Of a stretch of 64,000 bases of DNA, positions 44,868-55,939 are shown piece by piece (the stretch's first letter is position 1; each line of letters starts with the position of its first letter). The DNA comes from Isoetes taiwanensis (taxonomy: Eukaryota > Streptophyta > Lycopodiopsida > Isoetales > Isoetaceae), in assembly GCA_021234155.1 (NCBI GenBank), contig JAJEKV010000059.1:1095844-1159843 (forward strand). The letters are read 5' to 3'. Position numbers and translations under genes: made by a program. The notes under the pieces were generated by a model. It was not told the DNA's origin. It saw only the letters and a program-made list of their open reading frames with translations, and did not search any database.

Positions 44868-45179
44868 GGTTTTGAATGCAAATCAAAATGGCAAACACCT
44901 CAGAATCAAAGAATGAAATATAGAGAAAATAGCGATAAAAGAGAACAGAATTAAAGAAACCAATCAATGTTATTCATGAAAGATATAAAAAGGATCAAGA
45001 AGAAGGTTCTAAATATTCCAAAAATGGTGTCAGAATAGACAGAATGGATAAGTAAGAAGAAAGATACTTATAAACCTGAGATTTAATCACGAATCCAACT
45101 TATATCTATGTTAGGAGATCACACTTTAAAACCAGTAAAAAGCAGAACATATTGAAAATCTTACTACTGTAAAATATCA

Positions 45180-45740
45180 AAGGAGAGAGATGGAAGCACA
45201 AATTTGATCGATATTATATTTGAATGATGGAATTGATAGGAAAGCCAGAACGGCCATCTCTCAAGAGATCAACTTACGGGCGACCCATAATTTTCTATGT
45301 TCAACTTGCAAATTTGATTGATACTGGATTCAACAACCATGTCAAAAGAAAACCAGATTCCTATGAGTTAGAAACAAAACCTAGAAAAAAATAAACTTTA
45401 AATCTAAAATCTATCCCAAAAACATAGAAAGACAACAACAAAACGAAGTAGAAGGTAGCATTATAGGCCAGCTGAACTTTCAGCTCCTAAAAACTTTAAA
45501 GTAAAGAGTAAGTCTATCAAATTCTAACTACCCTACCCAGACACAACTAAGACCCTAATAACACAAACAAAAATAATAGGGAAACAAGAAGCACAAGAGA
45601 GGCAAAATGGAAATGCTGAAGAGGTAGGCCGATGAAAAGAACCAATTGTAAAGGAACAAAAAGATACAAGAAAAAGGGCCTGAACTATTTTCGTCTTACA
45701 ATTAATTCTATGTTGCCATAGAACCATTGCATTCTCGACG
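45180..45740 (-). repeat. Diverged copy of the nested CACTA interior
   Basis: Read on the minus strand it aligns with 16507-17000 of the nested CACTA. Shared words include agaatgcaatggttctatgg, gacgaaaatag, catcggcct, ttagaatttgatag, tctaactcatagga and catagaaa.ttatggg, in the same order. Confidence 0.7.
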
Positions 45741-45796
45741 CCTTCATTTCTACCTTTCTGTGCGAGGTCTTCGACATCGTGTTGCCATGATTTCCG

Positions 45797-45892
45797 TTGG
45801 GGTAGGGCCATCCATAGAAGCAGTGATTGGTACATGTGGAGGGTCTTAATGTGGGACTCCTGCTACTAAAGCATAAGTCAGCTTTCAAAGTA
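45797..45892 (+). repeat. Direct repeat left of the pogo-type gene
   Basis: It shares with 49629-49724 the words ccatccatagaagca and gtgggactcct.ctact followed by gaagcataagtcggcttt (aagcataagtcagctttc here). The copies are in the same orientation, 3.8 kb apart, flanking the transposase gene. Confidence 0.75.
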
Positions 45893-45899
45893 GGGCACG

Positions 45900-46811
45900 A
45901 GGTCTGAAGGCATTCAAATGTGTCCAACTTTGGTTGGACTTACTCATTTAATTCCTCCTCTAAATGATACAAAACTACAAATTCATTGCATTGAGTATGG
46001 CTACTTAACATATTAAGACAACTGGAAAACTGGACTCAAAATTTCTACTACTAGCACTTACTTGAATTGCTTGATCTCTTGCTTTATATAAACAATTTGC
46101 CGCTATATATTCTGGGCCACCGAAACATAATCGATTTGCTCGATGCCTTTGTTTCTCCCCTTAGAGTATACTAGCTGTTATTGGAGCAGTCACCACGTTT
46201 GCATCACTGCGTGGACCTAATGTGATATCCATGTCAGAACTTTTTAAGGTCCAACCCTAAACCTAAATTGATTCATTGCATGCTCACGATAGCGCTCAGA
46301 GATGCCGAATGCTGGCCGCTTTTTGTCCAAACACGGTTCAATCATCTCCTAACATGGCATGCTGGTGTTCCCAAAATAGTTCAGCCTTTTGCCGTTGTTG
46401 GAGCAGATCATACCCATTCTTGGACGTTTCTATTTATGGGTTTTCTTTATTTTTATGGTTGTAGAATCTTTCTAAGGAAAAGCAAACGTATTCTATGGCT
46501 GTGCATGCATTTCTAAGCCGTTTATGCATGCCACATATTCGATTTCTCTGCATTATTCTCGGATCCTTGGCTGCAACTACTTTTCCCTCCAGTCTTCCTT
46601 TTATGTGCGGTTCCAGATCAATTTTGGTGTGGATTGACAATGTGGCATAAGATCCAGCCATATGATCAAGTTTTTGGAGGTAGAATTCTGATTTTCCCTC
46701 TCTTATCCATCTATATAAGGCTGAAATTCTGTTCTTTGGATAGCACACGTCCCCTGTTAGTTTCTTGCTCATGCACTTTACCTTCTTCTCAATTCTTTCA
46801 CAGTTACCAGC
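45900..46811. other. 5' region of the pogo-type transposase gene
   Basis: No terminal inverted repeats were identified. A TATATAAG sequence at 46712-46719 (tctatataaggc) lies about 95 bp upstream of the first ATG and is a reasonable TATA box. Confidence 0.5.
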
Positions 46812-49004
46812 ATGCTTTTCAGGACTCTTAGAAACCGTTATCAGCAAGCAAAAGCTTCTTCCAATCCTGTTGAGGATCACAGTGATGATGCTATTCCTTT
46901 TCCTTTACCTCAATGGCCCAGATCTGGAGTAAGAAATCGTGTTCATGCACCTCATCCAGCAGGTTTGGCTCCTAAAAGAGCTAGAATCATGAAAAGAGGT
47001 GCGTGGACAAAGGAGCAAATGGATGCAACAATTGAAGAAGCAGATGAGGGCATTCTTTCTATCAGGAAAGTGGCCAAGAAGCATGGTTTGCCTCACACAA
47101 CTTTAAGAAATTATCTCTTTGATATCTCAAAATTCAAGAATGGTAGAAGACCAAAGGTTTTTAGCTCTGAAGAAGAAACTGATCTTGTTAATTGGTGTTT
47201 GCAAATGATAGCAGATGGGACAGGGGTTACTGTTCGGCTCTTAAGGGAGAGAGTTGCAGAGATTTGTGCTGGAAGGATTACTCCATTTACAGATGGAGTT
47301 CCAGGTATGAAGTGGTGGAAATGTTTTAAGGGAAGACACCCTGAATTGGCATTGAGAAGGGCTCAGGTAGTGGATAATGCTAGAGCCATTGCAATTTCAC
47401 CATCTAATCTTGATGCCTTCTACTCTGATTTGGCAGAAACTTATAAGACTTTTAATTTTGATGCTTCTCATATATGGAATGTAGACGAATCTGGAATCCA
47501 ACCAGGAAAAGAATCAGGAGTTAGGGTCATTGGGAGAAGAGGACAAAGACAAGTTTCTGAAAGGACTATGAAGAATAGGGAATGGCTAACTGTATGTTGT
47601 TGTGTCTCTGCAGCTGGTGTTAGGCTACCATCTCTTTATGTTCTTAAAGGTAAACGAGCTAGAGAAGACTATATAGAAGGATGTGAACCAGATGCTGCCA
47701 TGGCAATGCAGCCCAAAGCATGGATGACAAATGCTTTGTTTAGAAGTTGGCTTGACCATTTTAAACCTAAAGTTCCAGGAGGTGTCTCCAAGGAGAATCT
47801 ACATTTACTGATTCTAGATGGACATGGCGGCCATTTGGCTGTTGATACATTGAGGTATGCTTCATCTATTGGTCTTCAAATCTTAAAATTGCCAGCTCAT
47901 AGAAGTCATAGACTGCAGCCTTTAGATGTTTCATGTTTTAGGACTTTTAAAGAAGCTTTTAGAAATGCTAGGAAAAGGTATTGCATGCAACAGAGGCAAA
48001 AGGAACCTCATAAAGAGGATTTAATAAGGATTGTATGTGAAGCCCTTCATGAAGCATTAGCTCCTAATAACATAACAACTGGATTTAGAAAAACAGGAAT
48101 TTGGCCATTAAATCCTGCAATGGTTGAACCTGAATTGGATGGAAGGTACTTTGTTTTTCAAGATAATGTCAATGATAGCCCATTGGATGATTTGGTAGAG
48201 GCAGCAGCAGAATTGCAAGATGCAGCAGCAGTAGAATTAGAAGGAGCACAAGGAATATCACCAGATTTGCAAGCATGTGTAGAAGATAGAATTAGATCTC
48301 GGAGATCTTTTTTTCCAAAAGTTATCAAAGGGACTCTTTTGGTAACTAAAGCTGATATCATAGGCATAGCTAAACTGCAGCAAGAGGAAGCTGAGAAAAA
48401 AGAGAAGAAAAAAGCACGAGAAGAAGCTTCTAGAAGGAAGAAAATTGAGATGGAAGAGAAGAAAAAAATAAAAGAGAAAAAGCAAAAGGAGAAGGAGGAA
48501 AGGCAGAAAGAGAGAGAGGCTCTTAGGGAAGCAAAACAGAAGGAGAAGGAAGCTGGTAAAGGAAAACGAAAGGAAAAAAAAAAGGTATTGTTTTATTTTT
48601 TGTGTTTAAACTTCCTTATTCTATTGATTTCTTAATCTGGAATCTGAAAGTTGGATCTACAGGTTGTAGAAGAGGTTGCAGAAGATGGAAATTCAGAGCC
48701 AAATGATCCAATTGAAATTGTTGAAGTGGATGAGAACAATGATGAAATTGTGAATATTTCAGAAAATGAGATTGGCATATCAGTTGAGATACCTATTGGC
48801 AATGTTGAGGACTGTTTTGCAGATACAATGGAGCATTTTCAAGATGAGCAGGTAGAAGATCAGCCTACTCTGTCTGATAATGATTTGCAAATTGGTTGCA
48901 GCTTGGAGGAAACTCATGAATGCTATCATGGATCTGAAATTGAGAGGTCAACCAAAAGGTTGAGATCCATCAATTCTTTATACTCTCAAGATTATATGAT
49001 GTAA
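46812..49004 (+). CDS. Pogo-type DDE transposase (CENP-B/Jerky-like), two exons, intact
   Basis: Exons 46812-48584 and 48663-49004 (78-bp GT..AG intron, phase 0) encode 704 aa without a stop. Residues 64-103 form a psq-type helix-turn-helix (WTKEQMDATIEEADEGILSI, RKVAKKHGLPHTTLRNYL). Residues 125-180 are the second CENP-B-like DNA-binding domain. The DDE_1 catalytic core follows: NVDESG (D225), LILDGHGGH (D336) and HRLQPLD (D372). GFRKTGIWPLNP closes the core. Residues 500-590 are an extremely charged Lys/Glu coiled coil, and exon 2 adds an acidic tail. Transposases of this type cut at inverted repeats with TA target sites. An alternative start is Met60. All three acidic residues are present, so it is either a recent mobile copy or a domesticated gene. 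I found no inverted ends, only the flanking direct repeats. Confidence 0.88.
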
Positions 49005-49628
49005 AATCTATATTCTTTGATTTGAATGTATCTAATTGGCATTCTTTTAATTTCTGTTTACTTTTTAGATGGAATGTGGTGTGCTTCAACAACACTTGTA
49101 ACAGGGGTTCACATAATTCATTGTGTTTTAATTTAGAATTGATCTCTGTGATGCAGGTCTGATTGTAGGTACTTGGTGTCCTTGAACACCAACAGGGGTT
49201 CAAATCCCCTGAATTATTAGTCTTTTTGCTGATTTCATTTGCTGTAGAAGTACTATTAATGGCAATCTAGTTATTCATGTATGGGCATGATGTGAACTAA
49301 AAGGTAAATACCTGCACCAATAAAGGGCAGCACTTGGACCAAATCTGCACCAACTTAAGGCATCACTTGAACTGAAACTAAGGGCAACTACTGCACTAAA
49401 AGTACAGCAAAGCACCCCAAGTTTGGCAATTCAATACTCTGTGCTTGGGTCAGAAAATGGTCAAAACTTGGTACCAACAGTTAAAGCATGTTTCAGACTA
49501 CAAAATGCACTTGATTTCAGCAAATTTGGACGTCTAGAAGTTTAGTTATGGTTCTATGAATGCTTAAGTGCACCAACCCTGGGCCAGCCACTCTATATAA
49601 GAGCACACCTTGTTGCCTTGATTTCTAT
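49005..49628. other. 3' region of the pogo-type gene
   Basis: The sequence is AT-rich. 49260-49480 shows a loose repetition of 'gcacc.a', 'cttggacc' and 'ggca.cacttgaact'. No gene. Confidence 0.45.
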
Positions 49629-49724
49629 TGAGGTAGGACCATCCATAGAAGCAATGTTCAATACTGTGCAGGACCTGCTGAAGGTGGGACTCCTACTATT
49701 GAAGCATAAGTCGGCTTTGAATTC
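49629..49724 (+). repeat. Direct repeat right of the pogo-type gene
   Basis: Partner of 45797-45892; see that entry. Confidence 0.75.
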
Positions 49725-50093
49725 TGAAGTCCTTGAGCATATTGCTGAAACACCCAGTTGTCACATCGGACTGCTCAACTGATCGCTTCTATAAGGGATC
49801 TTAGGCCCAGATTCCATTGAACGGTCGTCTGTTACCTTTGGAGTCTCGATCTTCACTCTAAATTCCAGGGCCACCATTCCACTACGATTCCGTCAATTCT
49901 TTAGCAATACACAACCACATCCAGATGGCAGGTTTTTGTCACAGGACTAGCAAACTCCCGGGGGATCTTGCCCGGGAGTAAAATCTCTGATAATTGCCGC
50001 CACATCAGGAACTGCCGGGGTGTGATGGAATCGCAAAACATAGAAAGAATGCTACTTGAACTTCTGCAATTCGTCCAGGTATGAACTTCCGGC

Positions 50094-50291
50094 TCAGTAG
50101 AATCTGGGCCTTAGATCTTGGAGAAAAGTCAAAGGAAGATCCTCAACATCATCTTGAAGCCCTTTCTGCAACTGATCTATCCAAGTTGCCTCGTCCCACA
50201 AAATATCATAAGCGAGAAGACAAAGGCCTGCATCATATGAGGAAGCAGGGCAATCACCTTGCCGGAGTCTTCGAATTTCAGTATTAGTCAT
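50094..50291 (-). pseudogene. Ty3/gypsy gag fragment
   Basis: The minus strand reads TEIRRLRQGDCPASSYDAGL then CLLAYDILWDEATWIDQLQK then GLQDDVEDLPLTF. The pattern L..LRQ.GS...Y...F..LA.D..WDE....QF..GL...V.D is the retrotransposon gag core. Only about 65 residues remain and no protease or RT is adjacent. Confidence 0.6.
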
Positions 50292-51743
50292 CTCATGCTA
50301 TTTGTATCGCTAGAACATTCTTAATAATGGTGTCAAAATCCCCCAACAAGGGTGACTTTGCTTTCTGACAATGAAATGGACCATGTTAACACAGTACCTG
50401 TCAATAAGCTCCCAATTAATCCAATTTGAGATGCATCAGTTGGATATCCAGTGGAATGCATCTAAATCACAACATCACTTGATCTAAAAATCCTCAAAAT
50501 TGAGAGCGAGTACTATAGAACTTCATCAGAAGACTAATTTTGGGCTCCTTTAAAGAATTCGGTGCTCCAAAGGATTGTTTCTTTGAAATAGTAAAGCAAC
50601 CTCTAACTGTTGAGTACGTTGAGATAATTCCTCTCACTTGGTGTAACAGCATGAGCAACCTTTGGTTCTCTTTTTCTAGTGCCACAAATTTTGTTCGTAG
50701 GCACTCAAGATCAGACAGAACATGTATATGTTCTTAGTTGTTGATTGAACACATAGCTACCATACAATTTGGCAAAATTCTTTAAAAAATAAAGATTCCA
50801 ATTCAAATTGTCAAGCCTGTAGCCAAAAATAATGTTGAATCATTAAAGAGAAAAAAGAGCTCTATTTATATATGAGTACAAGAATACCATAGCAAGCTCA
50901 AATGCATTAGCTGAAGACTTGCGTTGAACCAGAATAGTTCGACAAAACTGGATGCTGGCTATACATAGCTCTTCCGTAGGCCTAAGTGCATGCTCGTCAC
51001 GTGCCTAATTGCATGCTTGCCATGTAGCATCATTGCATGCATGTAGCATCCATGCATGTTTTCCATCCATGCATGCATCCATCCATGAACATTGTTATAT
51101 GTAGAATAATATACATGTAGAATAATTATATGTAGAATAATTTTTGGGGTCTGAGGGTCCCCAAAAATGGCATGATTAATATTGATTGATTGAATATAGG
51201 TGGTTTGATGGAAAAGTCTTTGCCTGTGACAAGAGAAGTTAGAGATTCGAATTCCTTCCATGTTCAAAGTATTTTATATATACATAGAATAATACGTATA
51301 GCCATGACATATGGAGCCCCCCCAAAAAAAAACACAACACATCTATTACTATCTAGGACAAAAAACCTCGTCCCGAGGGGTTTCTAAAGACAGATAGATA
51401 GACAGAATTTTTTACATCATGTCACATTGAAGAAAGAACCTTACTTCGGGGAGGATATTGCTAAAGGGTGATTGAAACTCCAAGCAGTCAATCACCGGAC
51501 TAGGAAAAGAATCAAGAATATTACTCATGTCATAGGTTCTTAGGCCTTAGATAAGAAGTATATTCACAAATATAATAGATGTATAGAAAGTTACCAAAAT
51601 GATCCTCGCATCTCTTCATTGAATCAATGATATGGCCTCATATAGATCGTCACATCTAAGGGACACCTCTTCATTTAAAATCTGACCTCTAAATGTAACC
51701 ATACTGATGGCTTTTCTCGACACAAGCAAACCATATTATTTTC
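50292..51743. other. Non-coding, simple repeats
   Basis: 51000-51090 is a gcatgc/atccatgcatg minisatellite. 51092-51145 has three copies of atatgtagaataat. A weak box A/box B pair (ggtttgatgg near 51202 and gagattcgaattcc near 51242) hints at a SINE but no target duplication was found. Confidence 0.5.
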
Positions 51744-51758
51744 AGCATTGTGCCTTTT

Positions 51759-51949
51759 TTTTGAAGGACGTGAGACACATTTTATTGACAAGAACAAAGG
51801 CGCAATACACAATGCACAGACAGGACTAAAACCCTAGTGGATAGGCTCACCCAACTAGGCATAAACACCCATCTATGCATAAGAAGAACAATGTAAATAT
51901 GTCTGCCAAATTATCTCTTTTTTATCATCCGCTAGAGATGAGCAACAAC
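51759..51949 (-). mobile_element. Short poly(A) retroposon with 15-bp target duplication
   Basis: agcattgtgcctttt occurs at 51744-51758 and again at 51950-51964. Between them, on the minus strand, lie 191 bp ending in ...caataaaatgtgtctcacgt...caaaaaaa, with an AATAAA signal and A tail. It is a LINE 3' end or SINE; no clear pol III boxes were seen. Confidence 0.75.
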
Positions 51950-52061
51950 AAGCATTGTGCCTTTTGATGTGATAAAATATAGTGTAGTATCGAAATACGC
52001 CAGTTATGAAGCTTTGATTCCTCAAAATTGTTCTCAAGTATTACTTTTTCGATAACAAATA

Positions 52062-52215
52062 TAAGATTAATAAAAAGCAGGAAGTTTTTTGTTAGAAGTA
52101 TTATGCAGGTCAGGTATAAAAATTGCATTTAGGGCGAAACGAAGAAGTTGTAAGAGCAGGGATTTCCTTACTTTGAGAGGTCTTTCCAAACTTCTAGCTT
52201 TTGCATAAACTAATG
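52062..52215. repeat. Paralogue of the retroelement flanks (empty site)
   Basis: aagcaggaagtttttt, taaaaattgcattta.gg, gaagaagttgtaagagcagggatttcctta and ttttgcataaact match 55490-55743 plus 60692-60760. Here there is no element between 'gaagaagtt' and 'agagcaggg'. Confidence 0.75.
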
Positions 52216-52219
52216 ATCA

Positions 52220-53700
52220 AATATCAGTTATGCCATTGTCTTAGCTTCCTCGTCCATTTTGTAGGTCAATTTAAAGACGAAACACTAATTTAGGACAAGT
52301 TTATGTAGTCTATGCTATTTTATTCTATTGTTCAACATGTCACAAGTACTTCATTACGTAAGTGTGTATATAGTGGGCTTTAACACCATTGTAATTTGTC
52401 AATAAATATTCTTTGTTTATATAGTCGCTACGTCGATTTTGTTGCACTAGCACTACAAGACAACTTCGACATAGCTATTTTGTGCTTTGACTTTTTTCGA
52501 AGGTATTTTACCTCCATTTATCACATTGTCATAACAGAATAGAATAGAATAGATTGTTTAGCGTCCACGGAAACCGACAGAAAGAAACTAGTTTCAGTTA
52601 ACATGTAGTCACCAGAACTAAAGTATCAATCACATTTTGTAAATAACTTAAGGTCTCTCATGATCTACAATTTCCTATTCTTGCTCTTTTACAATGCCTT
52701 CTTTTATTCTGTCCTCATCTCATATGCTTCAGCATTTTTATTCATTCTTTGAGATCCAAGATAATGAAATCCATGTCTACGTACTTGTTTGCTAGAAAAC
52801 TATTGCTCAAAGCACGCCAACAAGCGAAGCTTGCTCATCAAATGTATACACTATAACTGCAGATATCGTAGATGCATTTGCAACTTAACAGGATTGGCAT
52901 CCTAGCTGAAAGAGATGAAGCAAAACGAGCACATAAGTTTTTCATATCAGGTGTCTGGTTTCACATAAGTTTTTCTATTCTATTCTATATCAGGTGTCTG
53001 GTTGTTGATTAACAATTATAGGCCTACTCATATTAGCCATGCACTACATCATGCTGAATGTGAGAAGCTTATACAAATTACTGCAAGTACTGAAATTTTC
53101 TTCATCTCTAGGTATGAGAGATGTTGCTCAAAACTCCATACATAGAAGCTCTATCGCATAGTTCCAATGTAAATGCTATAAGTACATCCATCACAGCAAG
53201 TAATATAAACATTCGACATTAGTCCTCCTCTCCAAATAGCCAACGGCCCGTGATTGCTTATACTTACAAGACTTTTCTTTACACCAAAGAAAAGGAACTT
53301 GTTTAAGCGAACGAAGGCATTGTTCCTATCGGGAAATAGTGGTAATTTGTAATTCTAATGATGTGATATGGAGGATGGTTCAAACATCTTGGTCACATTG
53401 CTAAGTGTCTCTTCAAGTGAGATGCCCAACTTGGCGATTCTTATTAAGGTCTGACTATTAATTTCTAGCAGCTAGAGACAAAAGTTGTGGCAAAGTCAAT
53501 ACATAGCTTTATCTTATAAATACTTGTACTGGGAGATGCTCTTTTATGTTAATGGCGAGCTTCAAGATTTTATGTGCACAAGGCCAATAATCATATATGA
53601 GTGTCAAGTGAGATCCCTTCATAGCCATATGGAAGCAATATTATACGATGGTGTACCAATATTTAATATTGGTATTGGCACAATTAAAATTCTTGAAAGG
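52220..53700. other. Non-coding upstream of the TPD1-like gene
   Basis: 52530-52552 is an (agaat)n microsatellite. 52945-53005 contains a direct duplication of 'catcaggtgtctggtt'. No gene recognised. Confidence 0.5.
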
Positions 53701-53704
53701 GGAG

Positions 53705-53710
53705 TATAAA
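53705..53710 (+). promoter_or_regulatory. Candidate TATA box
   Basis: TATAAA lies 119 bp upstream of the ATG of the TPD1-like gene, a usual distance for a short 5' leader. Position only. Confidence 0.4.
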
Positions 53711-53823
53711 TGTCGTTGAACATTATTGACCATGCTAGATACGAAATTGACAAAAACCATACGAAATGCAAAACAAGTGCACTACAAAAATGCCATTTAT
53801 GATTCAGTTTTGAAAGGGAAAAA

Positions 53824-54324
53824 ATGGCGCTCAGATTCGTCGTTGCTTTACTCATCCTAGCAAAAACGGCACAAGGTGTATTTCGTTTCTTCGATTAAAC
53901 ACGGTTTCTGAAGAACACATGCTAAATCAAATCAATTAAACACACTCTTTTGTTTGAAGAGAATGCTTGCTTATTAAATCTCATAATGGGCGACCATTTT
54001 TCCTTTGCAGGATGCAACAGGGACGACTATTTGACAATAAAACAGACTCCAATTCCAAGGCCTCCGCCGCTCAAGGGAGGGATACAAGTGAGCATAAGCA
54101 GCAATTGCGACTGCACAATCCGGGACAATTTTATAGCTTGCAATAGCAAAGATATATACACTGTTTCCGGCGTCAATCCTGAGCATATAATGTGGATCCA
54201 ACCTGGCGTTTGCCAGCTGAACGACGGCCTCCCTCTGCCTCCCCGATTTAGCATTCAATTTCATCTCCAGGTTCCCGATCCTCAATTGGGCTTTACATTT
54301 TTCAGACAGATCTACTGTTCTTGA
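53824..54324 (+). CDS. TPD1-like secreted cysteine-rich protein, two exons
   Basis: Exon 1 (53824-53875) encodes MALRFVVALLILAKTAQ, a clear signal peptide. A 135-bp GT..AG intron follows. Exon 2 (54011-54324) restores the frame across GGA and ends at TGA, giving 121 aa. The mature part starts GCNRDDYLTIKQTPIP, then GGIQVSISSNCDCTIRDNFI, then NPEHIMWIQPGVCQLNDGLP and LGFTFFRQIYC. Six Cys are present after the signal peptide. TPD1-family proteins share C...I.Q......G.P.Y.V.I.N.C..C.I..I...C......NP.....CL.N.G.P and act as secreted ligands, as in anther cell-fate signalling through EMS1. This one is a divergent family member. Exon 1 is too short to stand out as an ORF. Intact frame, signal peptide and TATA make it the best host gene here. 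Confidence 0.72.
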
Positions 54325-54329
54325 CTGTT

Positions 54330-55738
54330 TTTTCCATACGATTTTTGTCATGTCTCAAAAGCATTTCGTTCAATATATTGTTCAATATATCGTTGTTTTA
54401 AAAACTTAAATATAGGCCTCTCAAGTGTTAAAAACATGAAGTATTGTGTGCCAGTGTTTCAGAAATATGTGGCGTTTCAGGTTGACCTTAAGATATATCC
54501 CACAAGCACATATCAGAACACAGAGGAAAGGATTGACTATAAAGATGGAAGAGTGTGCGCTTAAAAAAATACTTACCCAGGCGGGGTTAATCGGTGATCA
54601 ATAAGGCCAATGTCCTAGAGCAGTTTAAGGCATGTGTTGTTCTAGCATCTTCCTAAAGGGACTAAGGCATGTGGTGTTCTAGCATCTTCCTAAAGGGAGA
54701 ATACACGTCATAGCGAACGCGAGCCCCTCCTTTTAAATAATTTTGAAATAATTATTTCAAGGATTGAGCATCAAATAGGAGCTGTAATTCATTTCAAAAA
54801 CCAGCTACTTGATATAAGAACAATTTCCTTTACTAGACTAGGCTGCTGGTTTTAGGCCTGTCAGAGTTTTTTGTTTGAGAAAATTACTATCATGTTTGAT
54901 ACATGTAATCAGCAGCATAGTAACTTTCTTGTGAGCAATTTGCCAGAGCATTTAAAATCTTTGAGGATCCTCATTGCTGTTCTAATATAAGAAGTTATGT
55001 TCTATGCAATTCCTGTGATAGTAAGAACAAAAATCTGCACATAATCCCGTCCAATCAATGCAGGGAATTTTGAGGCCATAGAAAGGTTACGTATGAAACA
55101 GAGTTTAAAAAAACAAACAAGACTGGGAAAATGAAGTATCAAGTTCTTGGAAATGCGTATTTATTACCACATACATTTCTGCTCTGGAAATTTCTTGGGT
55201 TTAGCCTGTCAATGCATACTCCCCATGCTACAGCCCAGTCCTTTATATGTAGCTCTTAAAACCCTTGAGAGTTTTGGCAGTGAATCCAAATTGTGTATGC
55301 AGCAATTCTTGGGCAAAGTGGAAATATACGAGCTCTGTAATTGCAGATGTAAATAAGCCTTAGTTGGCCATGCTCTGTTCATGTTCATTCTTGCATCTCT
55401 GTCTTACATGTCACACAACACAAACTCGTGTAATGCTTTATGAGATTAAATCAGCAAAGGCATGGTTCGCATGCTCTGGGCCTTAAGTAAAAGGCAGGAA
55501 GTTTTTACATTAGAAGTAAAGGTTAATATAGTGTTCCTGAATATGGTTTCAGTTTATGGTTCATAACAATTAGGCACGAGCTATATGCTATTAAAGGCAA
55601 GGAATCCATTTTGAGCTTCATTGCATACTTGATGCTAACTGATCAGATGACATTAAAGTATTTCCACTACTTCATTTTCATCTCTAGCCTTTATGCAAAT
55701 CAGCAATAAAAACTGCATCTAGGGGCAAATGAAAGAAG
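54330..55738. other. Downstream of the TPD1-like gene, no further gene
   Basis: 54600-54705 has a direct repeat of 'aaggcatgtggtgttctagcatcttcctaaaggga'. 55490-55738 is the left flank matching the empty site at 52062-52215. No ORF of known family. Confidence 0.5.
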
Positions 55739-55743
55739 TTATT

Positions 55744-55915
55744 TGGAATATGCATTGGACGTGGCCTTTTGGCTAAAGAGGGACACGGGCCTTTAAAGGC
55801 CAAAGGACGTGCAGGCTATATAGATGCTCGGGGGAGAGTTCAAGGACAGTTATCTTTTGGCTGTGAGCTCGTGGTTGGGTGGTGAGTTGGCCTGCAACGT
55901 CACGAGTTCATTTCA
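55744..55915 (+). repeat. 5' LTR-like segment (172 bp)
   Basis: It has TG..CA ends (tggaatat...tttca) and sits directly before the primer binding site. Its first 58 bp, up to ggcctttaaaggcc, recur inverted at the 3' end. 'ctatatag' at 55818 may be the promoter TATA. Confidence 0.65.
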
Positions 55916-55916
55916 G

Positions 55917-55928
55917 TGGTATCAGAGC
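55917..55928 (+). promoter_or_regulatory. Primer binding site (initiator tRNA-Met)
   Basis: tggtatcagagc is the usual plant complement to the 3' end of initiator tRNA-Met. Confidence 0.85.
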
Positions 55929-55939
55929 AACAAGTTTCG

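Noticed and set aside
45533-45927. Minus-strand ORFs of 80-100 codons left of the pogo gene
   Set aside because: Overlapping frames, no known motifs, and the region is homologous to non-coding interior of the nested CACTA.
49160-49215. Possible tRNA gene (caggggttcaaatcccctg looks like a T-arm)
   Set aside because: A T-arm-like stem is present but no acceptor stem, D-arm or anticodon arm can be folded around it; it may be a SINE trace or chance.
52448-53790. 'cactacaagaca' at 52451 and 'cactacaaaaat' at 53783 as ends of another CACTA
   Set aside because: They are in the same orientation, no inverted partner with gtagtg occurs, and no duplicated target triplet or subterminal repeats are present.
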